Positions 15,713-23,883 of a stretch of 64,000 nt of DNA are shown here, one piece after another. The notes under the pieces were generated by a model. That model was not told the DNA's origin and searched no databases. It saw only the letters and a list, made by a program, of their open reading frames with translations. The translations under genes were made by a program, and so were the position numbers. This DNA comes from Bryobacter sp964387685. GTDB taxonomy: Bacteria > Acidobacteriota > Terriglobia > Bryobacterales > Bryobacteraceae. Positions within the stretch are counted from its first letter, which is position 1, and the number at the start of each line of letters is the position of its first letter. The stretch spans positions 124,001-188,000 of the forward strand of contig CAYLXK010000006.1 in assembly GCA_964387685.1 (NCBI GenBank), given 5' to 3'.

Positions 15713-17446
15713 ATGACCCACCCCGCATTTAGCCAAGACCCTGCGCAGCCAGGCATACCGAGCCCCACGGTCCTGGGCCCTCGCCCCGTTCCCGCGCCAA
15801 CTGCCGTTCCGCCTCCTTCCGCCGCCCCGGATAGCTTCCGGATGCTCGGCGTATTTTTCAGCGCGGGAAACGAGTACGCCGTCCCCGTGGAAGTCCTCGA
15901 AGAAGTGATTTCCGAGCCCCCCTCCTATGTGCCGATGCCGCTGGCGCCACCCAGCCTGCTTGGGCTCTTCTCGTTGCGCGGCGCGGTTTTGCCGGTTCTC
16001 GATCTTCCCCGGCTGCTGCAGCTCCGCGTCGTCGCCGCTGCCCCCACTGCGGCCGTAGGCGGCTCGGAAACTCTCGCCCCGGCGCGAGCGGGAAAGATTG
16101 CGATCTTGCGCCGCGGCGGCGCCCGCGTAGGCGTCCGCTTCGATGCCATTGGCGAGGTCCTTCGCCTCCGGGCGAGTGAAATCCAGGAAACGCCCTTCGA
16201 GATTGGCTCCGCGCGGCCCGTTGGCGGCGTGATCGAACGAATTGACGGCCGGCTCATCCTCGTACTGAATTTCGAGGGGCTGATTCCTGTAGCGAATCTA
16301 CCCCTCCAGCCCGACGCCGTCGACGTCCGCCGGGCCACGCGCGGTACCGGCAAGCGGTGGCTCTCTTTTCGCTTAGCCGGCGGTCGCTTTGCCATCGATA
16401 GCGCGTTGGTTCGCCGGATTGTGCGTCCAGGACAAGCTGGCTGCAGCCCGCTCCGGCCCGAGTCTCACAACGAGGAGTTTTGTGAACACAGTATGCAGGA
16501 TCTCGGCCATTCTCTGCCGGTAGTCCGGCTGGACCGGATTCTAGCTCTGCCCACTAGCCCAGCTCTGCCCATTAGCCCAGATCAGTCCACTAGCCCAGCT
16601 CTGCCCACTAGCCCAGATCAGTCCACGAGCCCAGATCAGCCCACGAGCGGAACCGATCCCGCCGCTCCCGTTGTCGTTTGTACCTTCAACGGCCACGAGG
16701 TAGGCTTTGCCGTCGATAAGCTTGATGAACTGATCGCGATTCGGGCCGAAGAGATACTTCCCATCCCGTTGCTTTCGGATTTCCGCGCGGATGTGTTCCA
16801 CGGATGTTACCGAGACCGCGAGGGCGTCCCCGTTGTGGCCTTGGCGGGAGAGGCTCTGCTGGGCGACGGCCGCGTTCGGAAAATCTGCGAAAACTTCGCC
16901 CGCGTGAGCGCCCAGGGAAGCATGGTCCACTCCCAGTCCCGCCGCGGCCACGCCCGCCAAGCGTCTATCCTGAGCTTCCGTCTTGGCGCCCTCTTCGGTA
17001 TGCGCTTGCTCGACGTCCGCCAGATTCTTGAGGCGCCTCTCAGCTACATCCGCACTCCGGCCATGCCCCCTTCCGTACTGGGCACGATCTCTCTGCGGGG
17101 CGTGCCTATGCCGGTCATCGATCCTCGCCAGCTTTTTGATCTACCGCCCGCCGCAGTGTCCCGGCAAAAAATCCTCGTCTTCGAGGATGGGGAGAACCAG
17201 GACGCCGGGCGCTTCGGCATGGTCGTCGATTCCATTGAAAGCCTCGTCGCCGAAAGCTCGCAGGAGATGGCGCTGCCGAATGTTCTGTTCCGGAAAACCC
17301 ATGCCAGTTTAGGCACGAGCTTCGACCGCGCGATCGAGACCGTCGGGCCGAACGGGGCCAAAGAGGCGCTCGTGCTTCTGGAAAGCGGAGAAATCCTGCG
17401 CCGCTTACGCCAAGCCTTGGGGGGCGAGCAGGCCGTTTCGGTCTAG
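15713..17446 (+). CDS. Triple CheW-domain chemotaxis adaptor
   Basis: The 577-residue protein holds three CheW-type domains: residues ~42-200 (FFSAGNEYAVPVEVLEEVIS, GLFSLRGAVLPVLDL), ~218-390 (a diverged copy interrupted by a low-complexity linker) and ~420-570 (FRLGALFGMRLLDVRQILEA, GTISLRGVPMPVIDPRQLF). CheW domains bridge receptors and the CheA kinase. Multi-CheW proteins are known and may build or regulate receptor arrays. No CheA (Hpt or HATPase) region is present, so this is an adaptor rather than a kinase. The linker at ~278-313 is six copies of a 6-residue unit. ATG 15713 starts a Pro-rich N-terminal tail. The gene ends 23 bases from the convergent tyrosinase gene. Confidence 0.85.
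   Translation: MTHPAFSQDPAQPGIPSPTVLGPRPVPAPTAVPPPSAAPDSFRMLGVFFSAGNEYAVPVEVLEEVISEPPSYVPMPLAPPSLLGLFSLRGAVLPVLDLPRLLQLRVVAAAPTAAVGGSETLAPARAGKIAILRRGGARVGVRFDAIGEVLRLRASEIQETPFEIGSARPVGGVIERIDGRLILVLNFEGLIPVANLPLQPDAVDVRRATRGTGKRWLSFRLAGGRFAIDSALVRRIVRPGQAGCSPLRPESHNEEFCEHSMQDLGHSLPVVRLDRILALPTSPALPISPDQSTSPALPTSPDQSTSPDQPTSGTDPAAPVVVCTFNGHEVGFAVDKLDELIAIRAEEILPIPLLSDFRADVFHGCYRDREGVPVVALAGEALLGDGRVRKICENFARVSAQGSMVHSQSRRGHARQASILSFRLGALFGMRLLDVRQILEAPLSYIRTPAMPPSVLGTISLRGVPMPVIDPRQLFDLPPAAVSRQKILVFEDGENQDAGRFGMVVDSIESLVAESSQEMALPNVLFRKTHASLGTSFDRAIETVGPNGAKEALVLLESGEILRRLRQALGGEQAVSV
16544..16651 (+). repeat. Six tandem 18-bp units inside the triple-CheW gene
   Basis: Six in-frame 18-bp copies encode ALPTSP, ALPISP, DQSTSP, ALPTSP, DQSTSP and DQPTSG. 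They alternate between two unit types (GCTCTGCCC... and GATCAGTCC...). The near-identity of the DNA points to recent slippage or unequal exchange; the peptide would be a flexible linker inside the middle CheW domain. Confidence 0.9.
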
Positions 17447-17468
17447 TTCCCGCCACAGCCACAGCCGA

Positions 17469-18617
17469 TCAAACGAAGTGCACGTCGATCAGTTCTACAT
17501 CCAAGGCCAGGTGGTTGCCCGCGACAGTCCCCCCATCCAAGCCGCGGCGTTCAGCCCGGCCTGGCAAAGGCATCCGCGCCAAGGCATCGAGCAGCGCGGC
17601 TTTCGGCCGGGAGAGCAACGCCGCCGTCTCGCTTTGGCGCGCACCGTGGCCTCCGGCCAGGGCGTGCACGCTTACTTCGAGCGGCTCCTCCCAGCTTGGG
17701 GAGGGAAAACGCGCGACCCACTCTCCTCCCACATCCGCGGGAAAGCGAATGCCTAGCCAGGCTTGCAGCCCGCCCGCCGCCGCGGGCATGGCCGGATAGG
17801 AGGCATAGCGGTAGCGCAAGTCCCGCTCCACGTTTAGCAGCCAGCCCACTTCCCAACTGAGCTTTACGGCCCGGCCCAGCTTCAAGACCGGGAAACTCAG
17901 TTTCTTTTTGGCGAACTCGCTACCGGGATCGATGTCCGCGTTCGGCCAGAGGGAGCGGCGGTGCTGCCAGAGGCGGTCTACGTTGGCGTGATGGAAATAA
18001 AAGAGCGGGTCAAAGGCCGAAGAGGACTGATACGCCATCACCCCGTTCACCCCGTTGTGCACCCGGGCATGAGGACCTTGCGCCGCCAGCGCGGCCGTCG
18101 AATTGGCCCATCCATTCACGCCCGCCAGCTTGCCGCCAAAATAATCAAAGGTGGGGGCTTTGGCTTGGGCAAGCCACTCCTCGTGCAACTGGGCGGCGGC
18201 GTTGCCTGGAAAGCTCCAATCCCGCAGCCCAAAAAACAGGGGATTCGGCTGGCCGTTCCACGTTTCTGCACACAAGGCTTCGGCGGCGGGAATGCCGTCG
18301 GGGTCTTCCCAATCCCATACCGGCAATCGAAAGCCCGGATCGTTCAGCAAAGCCGCTAGCGTGCGTTCATGCGAATAAAGGAAGGCGCGGTGCCACGGCA
18401 GGAAGAGCCCGGTCTCGTGGATGCGGTCTTCCGTGTAGGCACGCTGGTGGGCCACGCCGAAGCCAGGCAGGCTTAAGCGTCCCAGGCGTGGGTTTACCAA
18501 CAGCGAGTAGCCGCGCTGCAACTGGGCCAAGTAACGGCGCTCCGGGCAGGCCCGATTGGGGTCGTCCCGGAGCGCGCGCCACAAGTGGCTAAGCGTTGGC
18601 CGAATTGGCGAGGGCAT
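17469..18617 (-). CDS. Tyrosinase family type-3 copper protein
   Basis: The 382-residue protein has a copper-A region HETGLFLPWHRAFLYSHERT (residues 67-86) and a copper-B region with GPHARVHNGVNG (181-192) and DPLFYFHHANVDRLW (203-217), the hallmark of tyrosinase/polyphenol oxidase, enzymes that hydroxylate or oxidise phenols with O2. A beta-rich C-terminal domain (~250-380) follows. There is no signal peptide. The frame is open upstream to 18794, but that part is the shadow of the preceding gene; ATG 18617 starts a plausible N-terminus (MPSPIRPTLSHLWRALRDDP) and overlaps the upstream gene by 29 bases, which argues for joint translation. The substrate is unknown. Confidence 0.88.
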   Translation of the reverse strand: MPSPIRPTLSHLWRALRDDPNRACPERRYLAQLQRGYSLLVNPRLGRLSLPGFGVAHQRAYTEDRIHETGLFLPWHRAFLYSHERTLAALLNDPGFRLPVWDWEDPDGIPAAEALCAETWNGQPNPLFFGLRDWSFPGNAAAQLHEEWLAQAKAPTFDYFGGKLAGVNGWANSTAALAAQGPHARVHNGVNGVMAYQSSSAFDPLFYFHHANVDRLWQHRRSLWPNADIDPGSEFAKKKLSFPVLKLGRAVKLSWEVGWLLNVERDLRYRYASYPAMPAAAGGLQAWLGIRFPADVGGEWVARFPSPSWEEPLEVSVHALAGGHGARQSETAALLSRPKAALLDALARMPLPGRAERRGLDGGTVAGNHLALDVELIDVHFV

Positions 18618-19005
18618 GGTTGGCGTGTTCGGCTGCGTACGCCTCGTCCAATTGACGCGCGGCGGCCACCAGCATCGGGATGTCCGGATCGCGCGGGCAG
18701 GGGTCGGGCGAGTAGAGGTCGTCGTCGCTAAAAAAGGCCGTGTCGATGGTGGCTTGGCGCGAGGCAAGCAGTGCCGTCCGCTCGTCGTCGCCAATGTCTA
18801 GCTTGCCTCCGTCAACGACCACCGATTCGGCCAGCTTTTCGCTGAAACCCAGGCCCGTCAGATGGGCCTTTAATTCGTCGGAATCGGCAAAGGCGTTTCC
18901 TTCTTCCTTGGCCGCCAGTTCCGAAGGCAGCGCGAGCAAAGCGGCGTAAATGACGCGTTGAAAAAACGTGTCCGGAAAATCCTTGCGAGTTAATACTTGG
19001 GGCAT
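18589..19005 (-). CDS. Unrecognised 138-residue partner of the tyrosinase
   Basis: I do not recognise this family. It is acidic, has no signal peptide or membrane helix, and looks mostly helical: DTFFQRVIYAALLALPSELA near the N-terminus, a helix-turn region DELKAHLTGLGFSEKLAESV, and a DDDLYSPDPCPRDPDIP loop before a last helix. A good ribosome binding site (AAGGA, 8 bases before ATG 19005) supports the start. Its end overlaps the tyrosinase start by 29 bases, so the two products are probably made together. A copper-delivery (caddie) or scaffold role would fit, but it lacks the His/Cys-rich metal sites of Streptomyces MelC1, so this is speculation. Confidence 0.7.
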   Translation of the reverse strand: MPQVLTRKDFPDTFFQRVIYAALLALPSELAAKEEGNAFADSDELKAHLTGLGFSEKLAESVVVDGGKLDIGDDERTALLASRQATIDTAFFSDDDLYSPDPCPRDPDIPMLVAAARQLDEAYAAEHANHALANSANA

Positions 19006-19042
19006 GAGGGATGTCCTTTTCTTTCTTGAATGAGTCGGTTCA

Positions 19043-19094
19043 TTACATCAGTCGCTTACAACAGTCGATAACATCAGTCCATAACATCAATGAG
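19043..19094. repeat. Four tandem 13-bp units at the 3' end of the kinase gene
   Basis: Units TTACATCAGTCGC (19043), TTACAACAGTCGA (19056), TAACATCAGTCCA (19069) and TAACATCAATGAG (19082) run from the last codons of the kinase gene across its stop into the gap before the 138-residue protein gene. Confidence 0.75.
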
Positions 19095-21827
19095 CGCGAG
19101 GGCGCCCGGGGGATTGCCGAGCGGCGATCCCCAAAGCGAAGCGGTCTGTTCCGCTAAACCGCTTCGCAATCTCTCCCAGTCGGCTAACTGGCGCGCACGC
19201 CGTAAGGTGCGCAGCAAGCCCCCCGGCCACTCTTCGCGCCACGCCATGGCCCGCGCGCTTTCGAAATGCTCGCGGGCCTGGGAATAGCGATTGGCGGCCA
19301 GGGCAACTTCTCCGGCCAAACGATGCTGCGCGGCCACCAGACGGGGCAGAGTGAAGCGGCGCGTCAGTAAGTTTGAGTCGACCGGCAATCCCAGCCTGGC
19401 GCGGTACTCGCCCGCCCGCAACTTCGTCCACACGCCGGCGGAACTTTGTTCTACCAGCGCGAGGGAGTCCTCCGCCTCGCGCCGCCGGGTTTGGACCAGG
19501 TAGAGCTCGGCCAAATGCAAGCCTACGGGCAGTAAGTCGCCACTCCGGTTCAGCCGCCGGCTCCAAGCCGCCGCCTCCTCCAACACCGCCGTCGCCTTGG
19601 CCCAGCGGGACTGTTCCGCCTCAAGGCCCGCCAAATGCAAATACCCAAAGGCCGCCAACTGCGCCTCGGCGCCCGAAGCGGAACCCACCCGAACCCCTCG
19701 CTCCTTCATTTCGCGGAAGATACTTTCGGCTTGGGCATAGTCTCCCCGCAATTGCGCCGCTACGCCCAGAAGCCTCTGCGAGCGAAAGGGCGTCGCCAAC
19801 TGCCGGGCCTCGGCGATCCACGTCGAAGCCTGATCAAAACGCTTCAGCGATAGACAAGTCCACGCCAGTTTATCCAGTATGTAATCGGTTCGGCGCTTTT
19901 GAGCGGCCACCTCATACAGCGCCAGCGCCTGCTCAAAGCGGCCCCGGAAGCGGTGAAAATCCGCCGCGTAGTAGTCCGCTATCGGGTCTTCCGGGAACTG
20001 CGTCTGCATCAGGCGCGCGGCTTCCTCGCCTTGATCGAAGCTCCAGGTATCGATCGCCAGCGAGATCCGCATGCGCAAGGCCTCCCGCGTGAGCGGTGCG
20101 AGTCTATCCAACAAAGCCGAGGCTTTTTCCTGCCAGGCAAAGCATTCGTCGAGGGAATTCAGCTGGGCCGAAAGGTCGCTGGCCCGGCCGGCCGCCATGG
20201 CGAAATTCGGGTCTAAGCCATAGGCCTGGCGGTAGAGGGCGAGCGCCCGTGGCAACTGCGCCTGTAGCCGCGCTTCCTCGGCCTGCTGATAAAGCCGTAG
20301 AGCCTCCCAGTTGGCGCTCGAAAGCAGCTCCGGCGCCTGAGCCCGCCGGGAAATTTCTTGCTGATTCTCGCCCGCCGTCTCGCGAATCCAATCGCCCGCG
20401 GCGGATGCTAGCTGCAGGACGTCCAGCTTTCGCGACGCCGTAAATTGCCGTCGCCAAGCGCGCCGCGCAAACGCAGTGCTTGGCCCCAGGGATTCCAGCC
20501 GCAAATCGATCTGATACTCCCCGTTAATGGCGGAAATCGAGCTATATAGCAGCAACGCCGCGTTTTGGCGTAAGGCCTGTTCGCGGTCCGCGACCGGGAG
20601 CGGCACCGGATCCAGAAATCGCGACAAATCCAACTGTCGCGAAAGGGCGCTCGGCCAAGCCAGAAAGGCGGCATCGCCGCTGTGGTTTTCCAGCGGCGCC
20701 AGGGCGATCTTCATGCCGGGCCGTCCCGCAATCGATGCGCTGGGCCCGCGAAGCCACAGGACGCCACCGAACGCGGCCGCTCCAGCTAGGCCCAGCCATA
20801 GCCGCCGCGTGGGAAGCCCGCCAAGCGGGCGTTGCGGTTCAAACATCGCCGAAGCCTTAGGCCAGCGCCGGTCCGGATCCGGCTCCAGACACCGTTCGAC
20901 GCGCTCCCGCCAGGGTGAGGGCAGGGAATTGCCTCCTAGTTCCCGCGGGTGCTTGCCCGTGATCATTTCCGCCAGCGTTACGCCAAAGGCGTATATATCC
21001 GCGGCGGCCGTCACTTGACGCGTGCCGATTTGCGCCGCTTGCCATTGTTCCGGCGCCACATAGCCCGGAGTACCTAGCAACATCGTCGTCGAGGCGCCAG
21101 CGCGCCGCTCGGTCTCTAGCGGCGCCGCCAGTCCGAAATCCAGGATTACCGCCCGTTCCGGCGTCAACATGACGTTGCCCGGTTTGAAATCGCGATGCAT
21201 GATGCCCGCCGCGTGCGCCGCATCCAAGCCGGCCGCGATCTGGCGCGCTACTTCTTCCACCTTGGCCAAAGAAAGTGCTCCATGGCGGGTCAGATGTTCG
21301 GCCAACGTCAGGCCCTCCAACAACTCCATCGTGTAAAAGACCAGCCCGCGATCCTGGCCAAAGTCGAAGACCCGCGCAATGTTGGGATGGGTTACCTTGC
21401 GCGCCAGGCGAATCTCGTTCCGGAAGCGGTCCAGGAAATCCGTGTTCCATTCCGCATGCAGGATCTTCAAGGCCACCCGGTCTTGCAACTCCCCGTCGAA
21501 GGCCGAGTAGACCTCCCCCATTCCGCCCCGGCCCAGAAAATCCTCGATGCGGAAACGCCGCGCGAGCAACTCTCCTGGGGCCAAGCGCCGCGGTGCACGC
21601 TGGCTCTCGTCGCTCCACTGGGAGTAAAGATCGAAGGCCCCCTGTTCGAGGACGTCGTGGCCGGGCTCCGGCGCCGCCAGTAGGCTCTCCACCTCCCGGC
21701 GCAGTCCTGCATCCGAGGTGGCCGAGGCAAGATACGCCTCCCGTTCGCTCTCCGGCAAGGAGGCGACCGTCTCAAACAGCTCAGCCAGGCGATTCCATTC
21801 CGTACTGGCGTCTTTAGGTTCCGCCAT
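19074..21827 (-). CDS. Transmembrane Ser/Thr protein kinase with TPR-rich C-terminus
   Basis: The 917-residue protein has a short N-terminal domain typical of sigma-linked kinases (1-80) and a protein kinase domain (~92-330) with FLGRGGMGEVYSAFDG, ATP-binding Lys121 in VALKIL, catalytic HRDFKPGN (211-218) and DFG (230-232). One membrane helix (343-359) and a long extracytoplasmic part (~365-915) follow, containing helical TPR-like repeats. It would phosphorylate Ser or Thr in response to an external or peptidoglycan-linked cue. The HRDFK form instead of HRDLK is common in acidobacterial kinases. It starts 11 bases after the ECF sigma gene stop, so the pair is an operon; the kinase may control that sigma factor. 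Confidence 0.88.
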   Translation of the reverse strand: MAEPKDASTEWNRLAELFETVASLPESEREAYLASATSDAGLRREVESLLAAPEPGHDVLEQGAFDLYSQWSDESQRAPRRLAPGELLARRFRIEDFLGRGGMGEVYSAFDGELQDRVALKILHAEWNTDFLDRFRNEIRLARKVTHPNIARVFDFGQDRGLVFYTMELLEGLTLAEHLTRHGALSLAKVEEVARQIAAGLDAAHAAGIMHRDFKPGNVMLTPERAVILDFGLAAPLETERRAGASTTMLLGTPGYVAPEQWQAAQIGTRQVTAAADIYAFGVTLAEMITGKHPRELGGNSLPSPWRERVERCLEPDPDRRWPKASAMFEPQRPLGGLPTRRLWLGLAGAAAFGGVLWLRGPSASIAGRPGMKIALAPLENHSGDAAFLAWPSALSRQLDLSRFLDPVPLPVADREQALRQNAALLLYSSISAINGEYQIDLRLESLGPSTAFARRAWRRQFTASRKLDVLQLASAAGDWIRETAGENQQEISRRAQAPELLSSANWEALRLYQQAEEARLQAQLPRALALYRQAYGLDPNFAMAAGRASDLSAQLNSLDECFAWQEKASALLDRLAPLTREALRMRISLAIDTWSFDQGEEAARLMQTQFPEDPIADYYAADFHRFRGRFEQALALYEVAAQKRRTDYILDKLAWTCLSLKRFDQASTWIAEARQLATPFRSQRLLGVAAQLRGDYAQAESIFREMKERGVRVGSASGAEAQLAAFGYLHLAGLEAEQSRWAKATAVLEEAAAWSRRLNRSGDLLPVGLHLAELYLVQTRRREAEDSLALVEQSSAGVWTKLRAGEYRARLGLPVDSNLLTRRFTLPRLVAAQHRLAGEVALAANRYSQAREHFESARAMAWREEWPGGLLRTLRRARQLADWERLRSGLAEQTASLWGSPLGNPPGALALIDVMD

Positions 21828-21838
21828 AAATTTCGTTT

Positions 21839-22432
21839 CTAAGCCATTGGGGAATCAGAGAGTTCTCGATATAGCCACGCCTTGGCTAGCAACCAGTCCC
21901 GCTTTAATGTGCGGCTGGATACGCCCATTACCTTACCCGCCTCTTCGAAGCTGAGGCCGGCAAAGAAGCGCAGCTCCACCAATTGATACGCGCGAGGCGA
22001 GCGCGATTCGAGACAAGAAAGTGCTTCGTCCAGCGCCAAAAGAAGCGGTTCGTTCTCCCAAACCAGGTGCGCCGCCGCGTCCAGATCCACTTGCTGCGGC
22101 CGGGCGCCTCGCTTTAGCGCAAGCCGCTGCCGCGCATGGCTGATCAAGAGCCGCCGCATCACGGTAGCCGCCATGGCATAAAAATGGCCCCGCGACGCCC
22201 AGTCCACGCAGTTCATCCCCACTAGCCGCAGGTAAGCGTCGTGCAACAGCGCGGTCGGCTGCAAAGTGTGCCCCGGCCGCTCTCGGGAGAGTTGCCCCGC
22301 CGCCAGGTTGTGCAACTCCCGGTACACCAGTGGGTATAACTGCGAGCGTGCCCCTCCGTCACCTTGCGCGGCCAACTGCAGCAGCGCGGTGATCTCAGCG
22401 GGGGGGCGGGCTGAGTCTTCAAAGGACGTCAT
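21839..22432 (-). CDS. RNA polymerase ECF-type sigma factor
   Basis: The ~197-residue protein shows sigma region 2 (LYPLVYRELHNLAAGQLSRE, then LQPTALLHDAYLRLV) and region 4 (RAYQLVELRFFAGLSFEEAG and VMGVSSRTLKRDWLLAKAWL), as in the ECF subfamily typically paired with Ser/Thr kinases in acidobacteria and planctomycetes. The frame extends 30 codons further upstream to 22522, but ATG 22432 starts at MTSFEDSARPPAEITALLQL, the usual position. It directs RNA polymerase to a small regulon, unknown here. No anti-sigma factor gene is adjacent; the kinase downstream could take that control role. It is divergent from the nitrile hydratase genes across a 148-base gap in which I see no clear promoter. Confidence 0.88.
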   Translation of the reverse strand: MTSFEDSARPPAEITALLQLAAQGDGGARSQLYPLVYRELHNLAAGQLSRERPGHTLQPTALLHDAYLRLVGMNCVDWASRGHFYAMAATVMRRLLISHARQRLALKRGARPQQVDLDAAAHLVWENEPLLLALDEALSCLESRSPRAYQLVELRFFAGLSFEEAGKVMGVSSRTLKRDWLLAKAWLYRELSDSPMA

Positions 22433-22580
22433 ACGGCGTTCGGTTCCCGTGCTGCGCGCGGGAAGATCCCACCGAGTATAGCGAGGGCGATAAGCACGGG
22501 GAAGTGTGAGTGGATGCGCCATCTGGGAAATAGTGAAGCGAAACGCCGGGGCGTTTCACGAATGTAGGAAAATTTGGAGC

Positions 22581-23213
22581 ATGGCCCTTGCCCCCGATAA
22601 CGCCCACGAACACAATCACGATCACGAACACGATCACGCGCATCAGGACGTGCCTTCCGACGTCGCCCTGCGCGTCAAGGCTTTGGAATCTTTGTTGGTG
22701 GAGAAAGGCTACGTCGACCCCGCCGCCCTGGATACCCTCGTCGATACCTTTGAAAACAAAATCGGCCCCCGCAACGGCGCCAAAGTCGTCGCCCGCGCCT
22801 GGGTCGATCCCGCCTTCAAGCAACGCCTCTTAAGCGACGCCTCCAGCGCCATGACCGAACTCGGCTTCCCCAGTACTCATGGCGAACACACGGTCGTGCT
22901 CGAAAACAAACCGGGCCTCCATAATCTCGTCGTCTGCACGCTCTGCTCCTGTTACCCCTGGACCGTCCTCGGCCTGCCGCCCGTCTGGTACAAGTCCTCG
23001 AAGTACCGCTCCCGCGCCGTCATCGACCCGCGCGGCTTGCTTGCGGAGTTCGGCCTGGAGATCGAAGCCGACACCGAAGTCCGCGTCTGGGATAGCACGG
23101 CCGAACTGCGCTACCTGGTGCTGCCCGAACGCCCCGCCGGCACGGAGGCCCTTAGCGAGGATGAACTCGCCGCGCTGGTCACCCGCGACGCCATGGTCGG
23201 AGTTGCCCGATGA
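22581..23213 (+). CDS. Cobalt-type nitrile hydratase, alpha subunit, with alternating-histidine tail
   Basis: The 210-residue protein has the metal-site motif VVCTLCSCYPW (C119, C122, S123, C124) of nitrile hydratase alpha. Thr rather than Ser after the first Cys marks the cobalt class. The two later cysteines are the ones oxidised to sulfinic and sulfenic acid in known enzymes. It hydrates nitriles to amides together with the beta subunit. Before the fold, residues 8-21 read AHEHNHDHEHDHAH: seven His at every second position, which I infer could hold cobalt or another metal. ATG 22581 includes this tail and is preceded by GGAGC. Thiocyanate hydrolase is related, but the separate beta and activator layout fits nitrile hydratase. 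Confidence 0.92.
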   Translation: MALAPDNAHEHNHDHEHDHAHQDVPSDVALRVKALESLLVEKGYVDPAALDTLVDTFENKIGPRNGAKVVARAWVDPAFKQRLLSDASSAMTELGFPSTHGEHTVVLENKPGLHNLVVCTLCSCYPWTVLGLPPVWYKSSKYRSRAVIDPRGLLAEFGLEIEADTEVRVWDSTAELRYLVLPERPAGTEALSEDELAALVTRDAMVGVAR

Positions 23214-23226
23214 ATCGAGTTGCGCG

Positions 23227-23883
23227 ATGAACGGCGTCCACGACATGGGCGGCATGGAAGGCCTGGGCGAACTTGGCTACGAGCGGGACGAGCCAGTCTT
23301 TCACGCCCCCTGGGAAGGCCGCGTCTACGGTCTAAACCGCGCCATGGGCGCCTGGCGGCGTTGGAACCTCGATGCCTGGCGCCACGACATCGAACAACTT
23401 CCGCCCTGGGATTACTTGCGCATGAGCTACTACGAAAAGTGGTTCGCCGCGCTCGAAAAGCGTGTCGTCCAGTATGGCTTTGTCACCGAAGAAGAAGTCC
23501 GCTCCGGCCAGGCCTTGCCCGGGCCCCGGGAAACTCCTCGCCTCAGCCCCGAGATGGCCGCGCAAATTTTGCGCCCACTCCCCACCCACATCGACCCGAG
23601 CGTGCCCCCGCGATTCTCCCTCGGCCAGCGCGTCCGCGCCAAGATCATCCAGCCCCACGGCCACACCCGCCTGCCTCGCTACGCCCGCGGCAAAACCGGC
23701 GAAATCGTCCGCGATCATGGCGTCTATTCGTTCCCCGATTCGATGGCGCTTTATGAAGGCGAAAAGCGGCAGCATGTCTACGCCGTTCGCTTCACCGCCC
23801 GCGAACTCTGGGGACCCGATGCCCATCCGCTTGACACCGTCTGCATAGACTTGTTTGACGACTACCTCCAGGAGACCGCATGA
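23227..23883 (+). CDS. Nitrile hydratase, beta subunit
   Basis: The 218-residue protein begins MNGVHDMGGMEGLG, the typical start of nitrile hydratase beta, followed by EPVFHAPWEGRVYGLNRAMG and YYEKWFAALEKRVVQYGFVT. It ends with the SH3-like barrel GQRVRAKIIQPHGHTRLPRY, GKTGEIVRDHGVYSFPD and YAVRFTARELWG, which closes over the metal centre of alpha. The frame is open much further upstream through the alpha gene; ATG 23227, 13 bases after the alpha stop, matches the family start exactly. The stop overlaps the activator start (ATGA). Confidence 0.93.
   Translation: MNGVHDMGGMEGLGELGYERDEPVFHAPWEGRVYGLNRAMGAWRRWNLDAWRHDIEQLPPWDYLRMSYYEKWFAALEKRVVQYGFVTEEEVRSGQALPGPRETPRLSPEMAAQILRPLPTHIDPSVPPRFSLGQRVRAKIIQPHGHTRLPRYARGKTGEIVRDHGVYSFPDSMALYEGEKRQHVYAVRFTARELWGPDAHPLDTVCIDLFDDYLQETA

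Noticed and set aside
16544..16651. Could the six 18-bp units be a CRISPR array?
   Set aside because: There are no spacers between the units, they are in frame inside a CheW-type gene and encode a flexible linker; no cas genes are near.
18617..18794. Longer N-terminus for the tyrosinase starting at 18794
   Set aside because: The extra 59 codons are low-complexity Arg/Thr/Pro sequence in the shadow of the 138-residue gene; ATG 18617 starts a normal N-terminus.
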